Source of the DNA: Pseudescherichia sp039594205 | GTDB lineage: Bacteria > Pseudomonadota > Gammaproteobacteria > Enterobacterales > Enterobacteriaceae | Length of the DNA stretch: 30,779 nt | Reading direction: 5' to 3' | Assembly (NCBI GenBank): GCA_039594205.1 | Contig: JBCNNW010000048.1 | Span: 1-30,779, forward strand | Part shown: positions 8,852 through 17,085 of the stretch, one piece after another | How the letters are laid out: each line of letters opens with the position of its first letter | How positions within the stretch are numbered: position 1 is the first letter of the stretch | Translations under genes and position numbers: made by a program | Notes under the pieces: generated by a model | The model's input: only the letters and a program-made list of their open reading frames with translations | Told to the model about the DNA's origin: nothing | Databases searched by the model: none

Positions 8852-9502
8852 TTAATCTTTGTCCGCCGGGCTTAAGGTCACGGAGGAGAGGTAGTTCAGC
8901 AGGGCGATATCGTTATCCACACCCAGCTTCATCATTGCGGATTTCTTCTGGCTGCTGATGGTTTTAATACTGCGGTTCAGCTTCTTGGCAATCTCGGTAA
9001 CGAGGAAACCTTCGGCAAAGAGGCGCAGCACTTCGCTCTCCTTCGGTGACAGACGTTTGTCGCCGTAGCCGCCGGCGCTGATCTTCTCCAGCAGGCGGGA
9101 GACGCTCTCCGGGGTAAACTTCTTCCCTTTTTGCAGCGAGGCCAGCGCTTTCGGCAGGTCGGTCGGTGCGCCCTGTTTCAGCACAATCCCTTCAATATCC
9201 AGCTCCAGCACTGCGCTGAGGATAGCCGGGTTATTGTTCATGGTCAGCACAATCACCGACAGGTTCGGGAAGTGGCGCTTGATGTATTTAATCAGGGTAA
9301 TACCGTCGCCATATTTATCACCGGGCATAGAGAGATCGGTGATCAGGACATGCGCATCCAGTTTTGGCAGGTTATTGATAAGCTGTGTTGAGTCTTCAAA
9401 TTCACCGACTACATTCACCCACTCGATCTGTTCAAGTGACTTGCGAATACCGAACAGTACAATCGGATGGTCATCGGCAATAATTACGTTCATATTGTTC
9501 AT
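8852..9502 (-). CDS. rcsB: Rcs phosphorelay response regulator RcsB
   Basis: RcsB is the DNA-binding output of the Rcs relay, acting as a homodimer or with partners such as RcsA to control capsule, motility and envelope genes. From the ATG at 9500-9502 it is 216 residues, exactly the E. coli length. The receiver domain has the acidic pair Asp10/Asp11 and phospho-acceptor Asp56 in LITDLSMPGD. The C-terminal LuxR-type helix-turn-helix covers about residues 145-210 and contains LSPKESEVLRLFAEGF. The frame stays open 45 nt upstream, but those codons overlap rcsD, lack family similarity and are not part of the gene. It follows rcsD by 16 bp and is probably cotranscribed; E. coli also has an rcsB promoter inside rcsD. 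Confidence 0.98.
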   Translation of the reverse strand: MNNMNVIIADDHPIVLFGIRKSLEQIEWVNVVGEFEDSTQLINNLPKLDAHVLITDLSMPGDKYGDGITLIKYIKRHFPNLSVIVLTMNNNPAILSAVLELDIEGIVLKQGAPTDLPKALASLQKGKKFTPESVSRLLEKISAGGYGDKRLSPKESEVLRLFAEGFLVTEIAKKLNRSIKTISSQKKSAMMKLGVDNDIALLNYLSSVTLSPADKD

Positions 9503-9518
9503 GTATAAGGCTACCTTG

Positions 9519-12185
9519 CTACAGCAAGCTTTTGACGTAGGCGTCAATGTCGCTGATATATTTTTCTATGCCTGAAACATCTTTCTCACGAATTAAATGT
9601 TCCAGCGTTTCACATAATTGCTTGCCGGGAACCAAATTTAGCATGGCAAACACCCCTTTGAGGCGGTGCGCTGTCTGTGCCAGCGCCGCGAAATCGCTTA
9701 CAGCCGCTTCAGTATACAACCTCTTAACATCGTCGGGTACTGTATCGACAAACAGCGCATAATAGCCGCTGGCATGCAGTTCGGCATTTTCATTACCGCC
9801 CATCGGTGAGGGCGAGACCTCATCCTGTGCCAGCTGTTCTTCGATAAGTTGCAGTATCGCTTCCTGCATGGCAGTACTGATATTAAAGTTCACCCGCAGC
9901 TGGCCTGGGCCAATTTTCCGCACGGCGGCCTCATCATCGCTTAAAAGCAAGCCCGCGGCTGTAAGATTAGACGGATTATCCGTTAAAAACAGATCGTACT
10001 CTTGACTAATTAATCTCTCATCCGGCGTGATGCAGCTTGCCCCCCAATTCTCCAGCTGGCGAACCACGATATGACGAATTTCGTTGGAGGTAATATCGAT
10101 CATCGCGACCACGTCATCCAACAGCTTCTCTTCGGAGTCCATCTCCTGCGCCTGGGCTGCCATCTTCACGTGCAGCGTATAGCGGGTGCCTAAGCTTTCA
10201 CGCGCTTTAATGTTCAGATGCCCGCCAAGTTTGCGCGCCAGCTGATCGCAGAGCCAGAAGGTGAGGGCGTTAGCTTTGCCGTAGCGATCGCTCTGGGTAT
10301 CGTTGAGGAATGGGAAGTGCAGGTTGTCCACCTCGCTGGCCGTCACCCCTTCGCCGGTATCAAGGATACGGAAGGTCAGACGATCGTCCGCCGACTCGTC
10401 GGTATCGACCTCGAGCGTAATTTTGCCAATCTGCGTGGTGGTCACCGCATACTGGATCAGCATCAGCAGGATGCGTCTCAGCGCCTCGCGATCGCCGTGC
10501 CGCTCTTCGTTAGCAGGCAGATTATTATTGATCAGCAGCTGCAGGCCTTTACGCTTAATGGTCGGCAGCACCTCGGGAACCACCTCATCAATCAGATCCT
10601 GAATCGAGAACTGGGTCAGCGTTCCTTTCCAGCTGTCGGTCTCCAGCAGGTTTGCCAGCTGAATATCTTCAACCAGCTGCAGCAGCGTCTGGGCATGCTG
10701 TGCCAGATGGCGGCTCTCTTCACTGTCAATCGCCGCAGCCTCGCCGGCAAGCGTCTGAGCCGGCAGGCGGAGCGCATCGCCGATATGATGCATAAACGCC
10801 GAGCGGCCCTGCTGGTTTTTCTCATACAGACGCTGGGCCTGCTTGAGCTTTTTATTTACCAGCACCTCACGGTCCTGATCGCGAATAATAAAGATCTGCG
10901 TTCTCGGTACCACCTGGCTACGGAACTGACGGATCTCATACAGCTCGTTGTTCACCGTCGCCTGGATCACCCCCTGGTGCTGGTCCGCCATGCTGGTGAT
11001 ATTTTGCAGGTTCAGATGCGGCAGCAGGTGGTCAGCGATCTTGTTGCTAATCACCGTCCGGTTGGCCTCCTGGTCATGTACCAGCAGCCCCAGCGGCAGC
11101 AGCGAGACAATCTCTTCATTAAGCGCCCGCAGCAGGCGCAGTTCGTTATTCGCTCCCGGTGAGGACTGACCGTCGAGCTGGCGGCCCGGCTGGTGGCGGA
11201 AGGTGGTAAAGCCAAACAGCGCCAGCGCCAGCAGGCCGATGTTAAGCAGCAGCGGCAGCACGATATTCTGTAACGTCTCCAGCATCAGGGTACCAAAAGG
11301 CACCTGCCACACCAGACGCATATCCGTCGAGTTCAGCGATGAAGAGATCTCAATCTTCGCGCCGCTAAAATTGACCGAGACGCTGTCAGCCGTCTCCTTG
11401 TCAGAATTACGCAGAGGGGCAGGGCCGTTATCCGCTTCGAGGCGGAAGCTGTCCATCGGCATGCCGGGAGGAATGAGATCGTTAATCGGCAGATCGAAGG
11501 CGACCACCGTTGCGAGATGGCCCGGCTGGTTAAATGTGGTGCGCAGGGTAAAGTAGTAACCGTTTTGCCAGCTCAGGCTGCGCAGCGGGGAGAAACTCTC
11601 CCGCTCGTCGAGGGCATTAGCCTGCTGGAGCATCTCTGCCCGGCGTGAGTCGACGATATTATCAATGGTCGTCTCCTTAAAGCCCGAAGAGAGATCCTTC
11701 AGCGGTAGGGTAGAGACCAGGATCATGCTGTTATCCTGGCCGTTAAGATAGTACATCGACCAGGGCACGGTCTCCGCGCCCCAGAGCGTATCAAGGTAGG
11801 TAGAGATGCGCTGCGTCATCTCAAGAGTAGAGCTGTCATGGGAGCCGAAGATCAGCGCTTCGGTTTTCCGGCGCGGCTTCTCAAGGTAGTAGACGTCCTG
11901 CTTCAGACGCGTCTCCTGAAGACCGTCAGCGGGGGCGGCGGGCGCAGCAGCGATATTGTCGTAGATCTGCCATGTCGCATAGCGCCAGGTATCGATACGC
12001 TTATGCATCGCATGGGTGATGTCGACTATCTGATAGCTCTTATCTTTCAGCCATGCATTAACGGCGCTTTGCACCATGACGCCCAGGGTTACCAGCAGAA
12101 CGATAATCAGTAATAGAAAGAAACGGGTAATGTTGCCTGGTATCAGGGAAAACTTGCCAGGGATCATGCTGTCAGATCGACTCAT
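9519..12185 (-). CDS. rcsD: Rcs phosphotransfer intermediate RcsD
   Basis: RcsD shuttles phosphate from the RcsC receiver to RcsB and anchors the relay in the inner membrane, where the periplasmic inhibitor IgaA acts on it. The 888 residues compare with 890 in E. coli. Membrane helices lie at about residues 19-40 and 305-326, flanking a periplasmic domain. A degenerate histidine-kinase-like region follows, then an ABL-like domain. The C-terminal HPt domain has the active His840 in TAHRLKGVFAM, equivalent to E. coli His842. The first residues (MSRSDSMIPGK) differ from E. coli but the similarity resumes by residue 12; Met7 is an alternative start. The gene heads the rcsD-rcsB unit. Confidence 0.97.
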   Translation of the reverse strand: MSRSDSMIPGKFSLIPGNITRFFLLLIIVLLVTLGVMVQSAVNAWLKDKSYQIVDITHAMHKRIDTWRYATWQIYDNIAAAPAAPADGLQETRLKQDVYYLEKPRRKTEALIFGSHDSSTLEMTQRISTYLDTLWGAETVPWSMYYLNGQDNSMILVSTLPLKDLSSGFKETTIDNIVDSRRAEMLQQANALDERESFSPLRSLSWQNGYYFTLRTTFNQPGHLATVVAFDLPINDLIPPGMPMDSFRLEADNGPAPLRNSDKETADSVSVNFSGAKIEISSSLNSTDMRLVWQVPFGTLMLETLQNIVLPLLLNIGLLALALFGFTTFRHQPGRQLDGQSSPGANNELRLLRALNEEIVSLLPLGLLVHDQEANRTVISNKIADHLLPHLNLQNITSMADQHQGVIQATVNNELYEIRQFRSQVVPRTQIFIIRDQDREVLVNKKLKQAQRLYEKNQQGRSAFMHHIGDALRLPAQTLAGEAAAIDSEESRHLAQHAQTLLQLVEDIQLANLLETDSWKGTLTQFSIQDLIDEVVPEVLPTIKRKGLQLLINNNLPANEERHGDREALRRILLMLIQYAVTTTQIGKITLEVDTDESADDRLTFRILDTGEGVTASEVDNLHFPFLNDTQSDRYGKANALTFWLCDQLARKLGGHLNIKARESLGTRYTLHVKMAAQAQEMDSEEKLLDDVVAMIDITSNEIRHIVVRQLENWGASCITPDERLISQEYDLFLTDNPSNLTAAGLLLSDDEAAVRKIGPGQLRVNFNISTAMQEAILQLIEEQLAQDEVSPSPMGGNENAELHASGYYALFVDTVPDDVKRLYTEAAVSDFAALAQTAHRLKGVFAMLNLVPGKQLCETLEHLIREKDVSGIEKYISDIDAYVKSLL

Positions 12186-12520
12186 CAGTGTGTCATCAGG
12201 CTGGTAAAAGTTAGGCTACTGGGTGGCGTACAGCAGGCAGTATAAAGGGTAATGCCTGAATTTCCAGACTCTCTTCGCATCTGACGAGAAACTTAGCGGT
12301 AAAAAAGGGGATTTTACATAGCGAAGCGGTAAACCTGTACACTGTTCAGGCAATAGTATAAATAACCACCGCTGAAGGCAGAGAAATAGCACTAAATAAC
12401 AAGATATTGGTTATGGCTTAGAGGTGGCCAATTTTACTTACTTTCCGTCATCATTAGTTAATAGTCGTTATGATTCCGGAGCGGTAGCACAAATTTGCAT
12501 GAGCAACGTAAAGAAAGGTA
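12186..12520. other. Region between rcsD and micF (no gene)
   Basis: This 335-bp AT-rich stretch holds no convincing coding sequence. It should contain the leftward rcsD promoter. The micF terminator lies just to its right. Confidence 0.6.
12239..12267 (-). promoter_or_regulatory. Candidate rcsD promoter
   Basis: On the minus strand a -10 TATACT (12239-12244) lies 17 bp from a weak -35 CTGGAA (12262-12267), about 55 bp before the rcsD ATG. A second TATACT occurs at 12355-12360. Neither has a good -35, so the assignment is tentative. Confidence 0.35.
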
Positions 12521-12614
12521 AAAAAAAGCCGAATGCAGAGCATTCGGCGAGAATTGGGGTAAACGGACATTCAGAGTCGAATGACGGTAATAAATAAAAG
12601 TTAATGATGATAGC
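12521..12614 (-). ncRNA. micF: MicF antisense small RNA
   Basis: MicF is an Hfq-dependent small RNA that pairs with the ompF mRNA start region and blocks its translation. Read on the minus strand it begins GCTATCATCATTAAC, the known ompF-pairing seed. It ends in a hairpin with arms CCGAATGC/GCATTCGG followed by seven T. The 94-nt length and the 5' end match E. coli micF (93 nt) closely, with most changes in the middle. It is divergent from ompC as in E. coli. A -10 TAAAAT lies at 12622-12627, 7 nt before the inferred start; the -35 is poor, which suits an activator-dependent promoter. Known E. coli regulators include OmpR, SoxS, MarA and Rob. Confidence 0.95.
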
Positions 12615-12938
12615 GAGAGTTATTTTAGTAGCCCGTCGACGATTTGTTTTGTCTTTCAGTGCTATGAGTGAAAAATCATACAACCTCATGATTTTTATTT
12701 AAAAATATTATTTCTTGATTATTAGTGCGTTATTTTTTAACCATTCGTGGCAGAAAAAGTTCCCCGAAATTTACAAAATGAAACATCTATCACTCTACCT
12801 GAAACATATTAAAAGTTTTAGTAGCATTTTCTTGTTGGATTATTCTGTATTTTTTAGGAGAATGGCTGGGCCGACTGATTTGACGCTCAATCAGTAAGCA
12901 GTGGCAATAATAAAAGCATATAAATGAGGGTTAATAAC
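12615..12938. other. micF-ompC divergent control region
   Basis: This 324-bp AT-rich region separates micF (leftwards) from ompC (rightwards). It holds the micF promoter at the left, OmpR-like sites at 12770-12820 and the ompC promoter and leader at the right. I see no gene in it. Confidence 0.75.
12770..12820 (+). promoter_or_regulatory. OmpR-binding sites upstream of ompC
   Basis: Tandem OmpR-like elements TTTACAAAATGAAACATCTA (12770-12789) and TGAAACATATTAAAAG (12800-12815) match the C1 and C2/C3 boxes of the E. coli ompC promoter in sequence and order. The promoter itself lies just downstream, with a probable -10 TATTCT near 12841. OmpR phosphorylated under high osmolarity would activate ompC here; this is inferred from the homology. 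Confidence 0.85.
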
Positions 12939-14057
12939 ATGAAAGTTAAAGTACTGTCCCTCCTGGTACCGGCTCTGCTGGTAGCAGGCGCAGCGAACGC
13001 GGCTGAAATTTACAACAAAGACGGCAACAAATTAGACCTCTACGGTAAAGTTGACGGCCTGCACTATTTCTCTGATGACGACGGTAGCGATGGCGACCAG
13101 ACCTACATGCGTCTTGGCTTCAAAGGCGAAACTCAGGTTAATGACCAGATCACCGGCTACGGCCAGTGGGAATATCAGGTACAGGGTAACACCGATGAAA
13201 GCGACAACCAGTCCTGGACTCGTCTGGCGTTTGCCGGTCTGAAATTCGGCGACGCAGGCTCTTTCGACTACGGTCGTAACTACGGCGTAACCTATGATGT
13301 GACTGCCTGGACCGACGTCCTGCCTGAGTTCGGCGGCGACACCTACGGTGCCGACAACTTCCTGCAGTCCCGCGCTAACGGCGTGGCGACCTACCGCAGC
13401 ACCGACTTCTTTGGCCTGGTTGACGGCCTGAACTTTGCTCTCCAGTACCAGGGCAAAAACGGCAGCGCCAGCGGCGAAAACGACACCGGTCGTAGCACCC
13501 TGCGCCAGAACGGCGACGGCTACGGCGGCTCTCTGACCTATGACATGGGCGAAGGCTTCAGCGTCGGTGGTGCGATCACTACCTCCAAGCGTACTGCTGA
13601 CCAGAATGCTACCGGCGTCTACGGCAGCGGCGACCGCGCTACCGTTTACACTGGCGGTCTGAAATACGACGCAAACAACCTCTACCTGGCAGCGCAGTAC
13701 TCCCAGACCTACAACGCAACCCGTTTCGGCAACTCCCAGAACGACTCCACCGTATACGGTTTTGCTAACAAAGCGCAGAACTTCGAAGTGGTTGCTCAGT
13801 ACCAGTTCGACTTCGGCCTGCGTCCGTCCATCGCTTACCTGAAGTCTGAAGGCAAAGACGTGGACAACGGTTTCGTTAACTACGGCAACCAGGATCTGCT
13901 GGAGTACGTTGACGTTGGCGCGACTTACTACTTCAACAAAAACATGTCTACCTACGTTGATTACAAAATCAACCTGCTGGATGACAACGACTTCACCCGT
14001 CAGGCCGGTGTTAGCACCGATGATATCGTAGCGCTGGGCCTGGTTTACCAGTTCTAA
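12939..14057 (+). CDS. ompC: Outer-membrane general porin OmpC
   Basis: OmpC is a trimeric 16-strand beta-barrel porin that lets small hydrophilic solutes through the outer membrane. The 372-residue precursor has a 21-residue signal peptide ending VAGAANA before mature AEIYNKDGNKLDLYG. The constriction-loop motif PEFGGDT is present. The protein ends in Phe (LGLVYQF), the beta-barrel assembly signal. The ATG at 12939 has GAGGG upstream and gives the normal signal peptide; an in-frame ATG 15 nt upstream would only add MRVNN and overlaps the ribosome-binding site. The leader sequence, OmpR sites and adjacent micF identify it as ompC rather than ompF or phoE. Codon use is strongly biased, as expected for an abundant protein. 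Confidence 0.96.
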   Translation: MKVKVLSLLVPALLVAGAANAAEIYNKDGNKLDLYGKVDGLHYFSDDDGSDGDQTYMRLGFKGETQVNDQITGYGQWEYQVQGNTDESDNQSWTRLAFAGLKFGDAGSFDYGRNYGVTYDVTAWTDVLPEFGGDTYGADNFLQSRANGVATYRSTDFFGLVDGLNFALQYQGKNGSASGENDTGRSTLRQNGDGYGGSLTYDMGEGFSVGGAITTSKRTADQNATGVYGSGDRATVYTGGLKYDANNLYLAAQYSQTYNATRFGNSQNDSTVYGFANKAQNFEVVAQYQFDFGLRPSIAYLKSEGKDVDNGFVNYGNQDLLEYVDVGATYYFNKNMSTYVDYKINLLDDNDFTRQAGVSTDDIVALGLVYQF

Positions 14058-14076
14058 GCCGTTACCGATACGCATG

Positions 14077-14102
14077 AAGGGGCCACGCTGGCCCCTTTTT
14101 TT
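14077..14102 (+). terminator. ompC intrinsic terminator
   Basis: Stem AAGGGGCCA/TGGCCCCTT with loop CGC (14086-14088), followed by seven T, starts 19 bp after the ompC stop codon. Confidence 0.93.
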
Positions 14103-14171
14103 ATCGTTACTCTCCTGAAAAGGCCCGCTTTTGCTGTACTCTTGCGCGCACTCAGCAAGGGAATCATTACC

Positions 14172-15218
14172 ATGAATACGACTCTTTTTCGCGCCGCGCT
14201 GCTGGCGCTGACGCTTACTCTTGTCGGCTGCGATCCAACGCCCCCTGCGCCGCCGCCCGGTGCTGCCGTTACCGTGCTGGAAGGCAAGACCATGGGTACC
14301 TCCTGGCGCGTCAGCGTCGTGGATATGGATAAACCTCAGGCCGATGCGCTGCGGGAGAAAATCACCGCCCAGCTCGACGCTGACGACAGGCTGCTCTCCA
14401 CCTGGAAGAGCGACTCGGCCCTGAGCCGCTTTAACGCCTCCACCAGTACAACGCCGTGGCCGGTTGATGCTGCGATGGCGGACATTGTCACCCTTGCCCT
14501 GCGTATCGGTATCAAAACCGACAGCGCAATGGATATCACCGTTGGCCCGTTAGTGAACCTGTGGGGCTTTGGCCCGGATAAACAGCCCACCACCACCCCG
14601 ACGCCCGCACAAATAGCAGCGGCGAAAATGCGCGTGGGTTTGCAGCATCTGTCGGTCTCTTATCTGGCGGGACAGCAGTTTTTACAGAAGGATATCCCCG
14701 ATCTCTATGTCGATCTCTCTACGGTCGGTGAAGGCTATGCGGCCGACCACCTGGCCCGGCTGATGGAGCAGGAGGGTATCCCTCGCTATTTGGTCTCGGT
14801 CGGCGGCGCACTGGTTAGCCGGGGTATGAACGGCGAAGGCAAACCCTGGCGGGTAGCGATCCAGAAGCCGACCGATCGCGAGAACGCGGTGCAGGCGGTG
14901 GTAGACATTAACGGGCACGGGATCAGCACCTCCGGCAGCTACCGCAACTACTATGAGCTGGACGGCAAACGCCTGTCGCACGTCATCGATCCGCACACCG
15001 GGCATCCTGTTGATCATAACCTGGTGTCGGTCACGGTGATCGCCCCGACGGCGCTGGAGGCCGATACCTGGGATACCGGTCTGATGGTGCTGGGTCCACA
15101 GAAGGCCCGCGAGGTGGCGATGCGAGAAGGGCTGGCAATCTATATGATCACTAAAGAGGGCGATACCTTTACGCCCTGGATGTCGCCGCAGTTTGCCGCC
15201 TTTATACAGAGCAAATAG
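14172..15218 (+). CDS. apbE: FAD:protein FMN transferase ApbE (lipoprotein)
   Basis: ApbE moves FMN from FAD onto a Thr/Ser of periplasmic or membrane redox proteins such as Nqr and Rnf subunits, using Mg2+. From the ATG at 14172 it is 348 residues (E. coli 351). The N-terminus is a lipoprotein signal with lipobox LVGC, Cys20 being the lipidated residue. The GKTMGTSWRV block, the VDLSTVGEGYAAD block and the C-terminal LSHVIDPHTGHP and EADTWDTGLMVLG motifs are all family hallmarks for flavin and metal binding. An upstream TTG would add ten residues before the signal, but AAGGGA lies 9 nt before the chosen ATG. The gene sits between ompC and ada as in E. coli. Confidence 0.95.
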   Translation: MNTTLFRAALLALTLTLVGCDPTPPAPPPGAAVTVLEGKTMGTSWRVSVVDMDKPQADALREKITAQLDADDRLLSTWKSDSALSRFNASTSTTPWPVDAAMADIVTLALRIGIKTDSAMDITVGPLVNLWGFGPDKQPTTTPTPAQIAAAKMRVGLQHLSVSYLAGQQFLQKDIPDLYVDLSTVGEGYAADHLARLMEQEGIPRYLVSVGGALVSRGMNGEGKPWRVAIQKPTDRENAVQAVVDINGHGISTSGSYRNYYELDGKRLSHVIDPHTGHPVDHNLVSVTVIAPTALEADTWDTGLMVLGPQKAREVAMREGLAIYMITKEGDTFTPWMSPQFAAFIQSK

Positions 15219-15231
15219 AATTAAAGCGCAA
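15219..15231 (+). promoter_or_regulatory. Ada-binding site of the ada-alkB promoter
   Basis: The sequence AAT, six bases, GCAA (15219-15231) fits the methyl-Ada recognition pattern and contains the Ada-box core AAAGCGCA. It starts directly after the apbE stop codon, 66 bp before the ada ATG. Activation by self-methylated Ada is the known control in E. coli. Confidence 0.85.
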
Positions 15232-15296
15232 GATTTCAGGTGAAGGTGGCACAGCCCCAGGGCATAGTCGGGCTAAGCTAAAGAGAGGAGCCTGTT

Positions 15297-16361
15297 ATGA
15301 GCGTAACGACCTTTACTGAAGACGAGCACCGCTGGCAGGCGGTGCTTGAGCGGCGGGCAGACGCAGACGATCGTTTCGTCTTTGCCGTTATAACCACCGG
15401 CATCTTTTGCCGTCCCTCATGCCGGGCGCGTCACGCCCGGCGCGAAAACGTGCGCTTCTTTGCCAATGCACAGGCGGCGCAGCAGGCAGGGTTTCGCCCC
15501 TGCAAGCGCTGCCAGCCTGACCGGCCCGTAGACGAGCGCAGCCTGGCGCAAAAAATTACCGCTGCCTGCCGTCTGCTGGAGCAGGAGACGCCGATAACCC
15601 TGGCGGCGCTGGCGCAACGGGTGGGCCTCAGCCCGTACCATCTTCACCGTCAGTTTAAAGCCGTTACTGGCCTGACGCCTAAAGCCTGGCAGCAGGCCGC
15701 GCGGGCGAAACGCCTGCGTAGCGCGCTTCCCCGGAGCGCAACCGTGACTGACGCAGTGCTGGCCGCCGGTTTCCCGGACAGCGGCAGCTACTACCGCAAG
15801 GCCGACGCAACGCTGGGTATGACGGCCAGCCAGTATCGGCAGGGCGGGGAGGGGACCGCGATCCGCTACGCGCTTACGCACTGCTCGCTGGGGCGCTGCC
15901 TGGTGGCCGAGAGCGAGCGTGGGATCTGTGCGATCCTGCTGGCCGACTGCGAATTGTTGCTCACCGCCGAGCTGCATACGCTGTTCCCCCAGGCGGAGCT
16001 TAAGCAGGACGACGCCGACTTCAGCGCCCGGGTTGCTGAGGTGATAGCAACCATTGAAAACCCGGGCCGCCCGCTGGCCCTGCCGCTGGATCTGCGCGGC
16101 ACCGCCTTTCAGATGCAGGTCTGGCAGGCACTGCAGGCGATCCCGGCGGGGGAGACCGCCAGCTACCGTGCGGTCGCTGCTGCCATCGGCAAGCCGCAGG
16201 CGATCCGCGCCGTGGCCAGCGCCTGCGCGGCCAATCGCCTGGCGGTTGTGATCCCCTGCCATCGCGTCGTGCGCACCGATGGCCTGCTCTCCGGATACCG
16301 CTGGGGAGCGACGCGCAAGGCGCAGCTGCTGGCGCGTGAACTGTTGAAAGAGGAGACCTGA
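15297..16361 (+). CDS. ada: Bifunctional DNA methyl-transfer repair protein and transcription activator Ada
   Basis: Ada removes methyl groups from phosphotriesters (N-terminal domain) and from O6-methylguanine/O4-methylthymine (C-terminal domain). Once methylated at the N-terminal Cys it activates the adaptive-response genes. The 354 residues match E. coli length. Zn-binding and acceptor cysteines are Cys38 and Cys42 (FCRPSC) and Cys69 and Cys72 (PCKRC). An AraC-type helix-turn-helix follows at about residues 90-180. The second acceptor, Cys321, lies in IPCHRV. GAGGAG lies 6 nt before the ATG. The stop overlaps the alkB start by one base (TGATG), so the two genes are translationally coupled. 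The conserved operator upstream supports an intact autoinduced operon. Confidence 0.97.
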   Translation: MSVTTFTEDEHRWQAVLERRADADDRFVFAVITTGIFCRPSCRARHARRENVRFFANAQAAQQAGFRPCKRCQPDRPVDERSLAQKITAACRLLEQETPITLAALAQRVGLSPYHLHRQFKAVTGLTPKAWQQAARAKRLRSALPRSATVTDAVLAAGFPDSGSYYRKADATLGMTASQYRQGGEGTAIRYALTHCSLGRCLVAESERGICAILLADCELLLTAELHTLFPQAELKQDDADFSARVAEVIATIENPGRPLALPLDLRGTAFQMQVWQALQAIPAGETASYRAVAAAIGKPQAIRAVASACAANRLAVVIPCHRVVRTDGLLSGYRWGATRKAQLLARELLKEET

Positions 16362-17005
16362 TGCTCGATCTGTTTGCCGATGCCGAACCCTGGCAGGAGC
16401 CGCTGGCGCCTGGGGCGACTATCCTGCGTCGCTTTGCTCTTGCCGATGCCGATGCGCTGCTGGCGGGAATCAATGCGGTTGCCAGCACCTCGCCGTTTCG
16501 TCAGATGATCACTCCCGGCGGCTATACCATGTCGGTGGCGATGACTAACTGCAGTACGCTGGGCTGGACGACCGATGCGCGTGGCTACCGCTATGCCTCT
16601 CACGACCCGCTCACCGGCCAGCCCTGGCCTGCCATGCCGCCCGCTTTTGCCGCGCTCTGCCAGCGGGCCTCTGAGGCGGCGGGCTACAGCAATTTTCAGC
16701 CGGACGCCTGCCTGATAAACCGCTACCTGCCGGGGACGAAGCTCTCTCTGCATCAGGATAAAGACGAGCCGGATCTGGCTGCGCCCATCGTTTCGGTCTC
16801 GCTGGGTCTGCCCGCCGTCTTCCAGTTTGGTGGACTTCGCCGCAGCGATGCGCTTAAGCGCCTGCTGCTGGAGCACGGCGACGTAGTGGTGTGGGGCGGC
16901 CCGTCGCGTCTCTTCTATCACGGCATACAGCCGCTTAAGCCAGGCCAGCATCCGGCGACCGGTGAATGCCGCTACAACTTAACCTTTCGTCGGGCAGGTA
17001 ATTAA
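16361..17005 (+). CDS. alkB: Alpha-ketoglutarate-dependent DNA dioxygenase AlkB
   Basis: AlkB oxidatively demethylates 1-methyladenine and 3-methylcytosine in DNA using Fe(II), 2-oxoglutarate and O2. The 214-residue protein (E. coli 216) keeps the iron ligands His131, Asp133 (LHQDKDE) and His187 (FYHGIQPL). The 2-oxoglutarate-binding Arg204 and Arg210 (RYNLTFR) are also at E. coli numbering. It overlaps ada by one base and is the second gene of the adaptive-response operon. Confidence 0.97.
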   Translation: MLDLFADAEPWQEPLAPGATILRRFALADADALLAGINAVASTSPFRQMITPGGYTMSVAMTNCSTLGWTTDARGYRYASHDPLTGQPWPAMPPAFAALCQRASEAAGYSNFQPDACLINRYLPGTKLSLHQDKDEPDLAAPIVSVSLGLPAVFQFGGLRRSDALKRLLLEHGDVVVWGGPSRLFYHGIQPLKPGQHPATGECRYNLTFRRAGN

Positions 17006-17085
17006 GAATATAAATCAGAATTATTCTTGATTCGGAGCGACGGCAGTTTACACTGCGGGCTGATTTTTCTTGCCGGATCGCGCTT

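Noticed and set aside
9503..9547. Extended RcsB start adding 15 residues
   Set aside because: It overlaps the rcsD stop region, and the family start MNNMNVIIADD gives exactly the standard 216 residues.
13032..14075. 347-codon open frame antisense to ompC
   Set aside because: It mirrors highly biased ompC codons, shows no family features and has no ribosome-binding site; it is a shadow frame.
15417..16951. Long minus-strand frames opposite ada and alkB
   Set aside because: They are antisense to two well-supported genes with all catalytic residues intact and show no protein-family features.
17005..17040. Fur box upstream of yojI
   Set aside because: The sequence is AT-rich but matches the 19-bp Fur consensus poorly.
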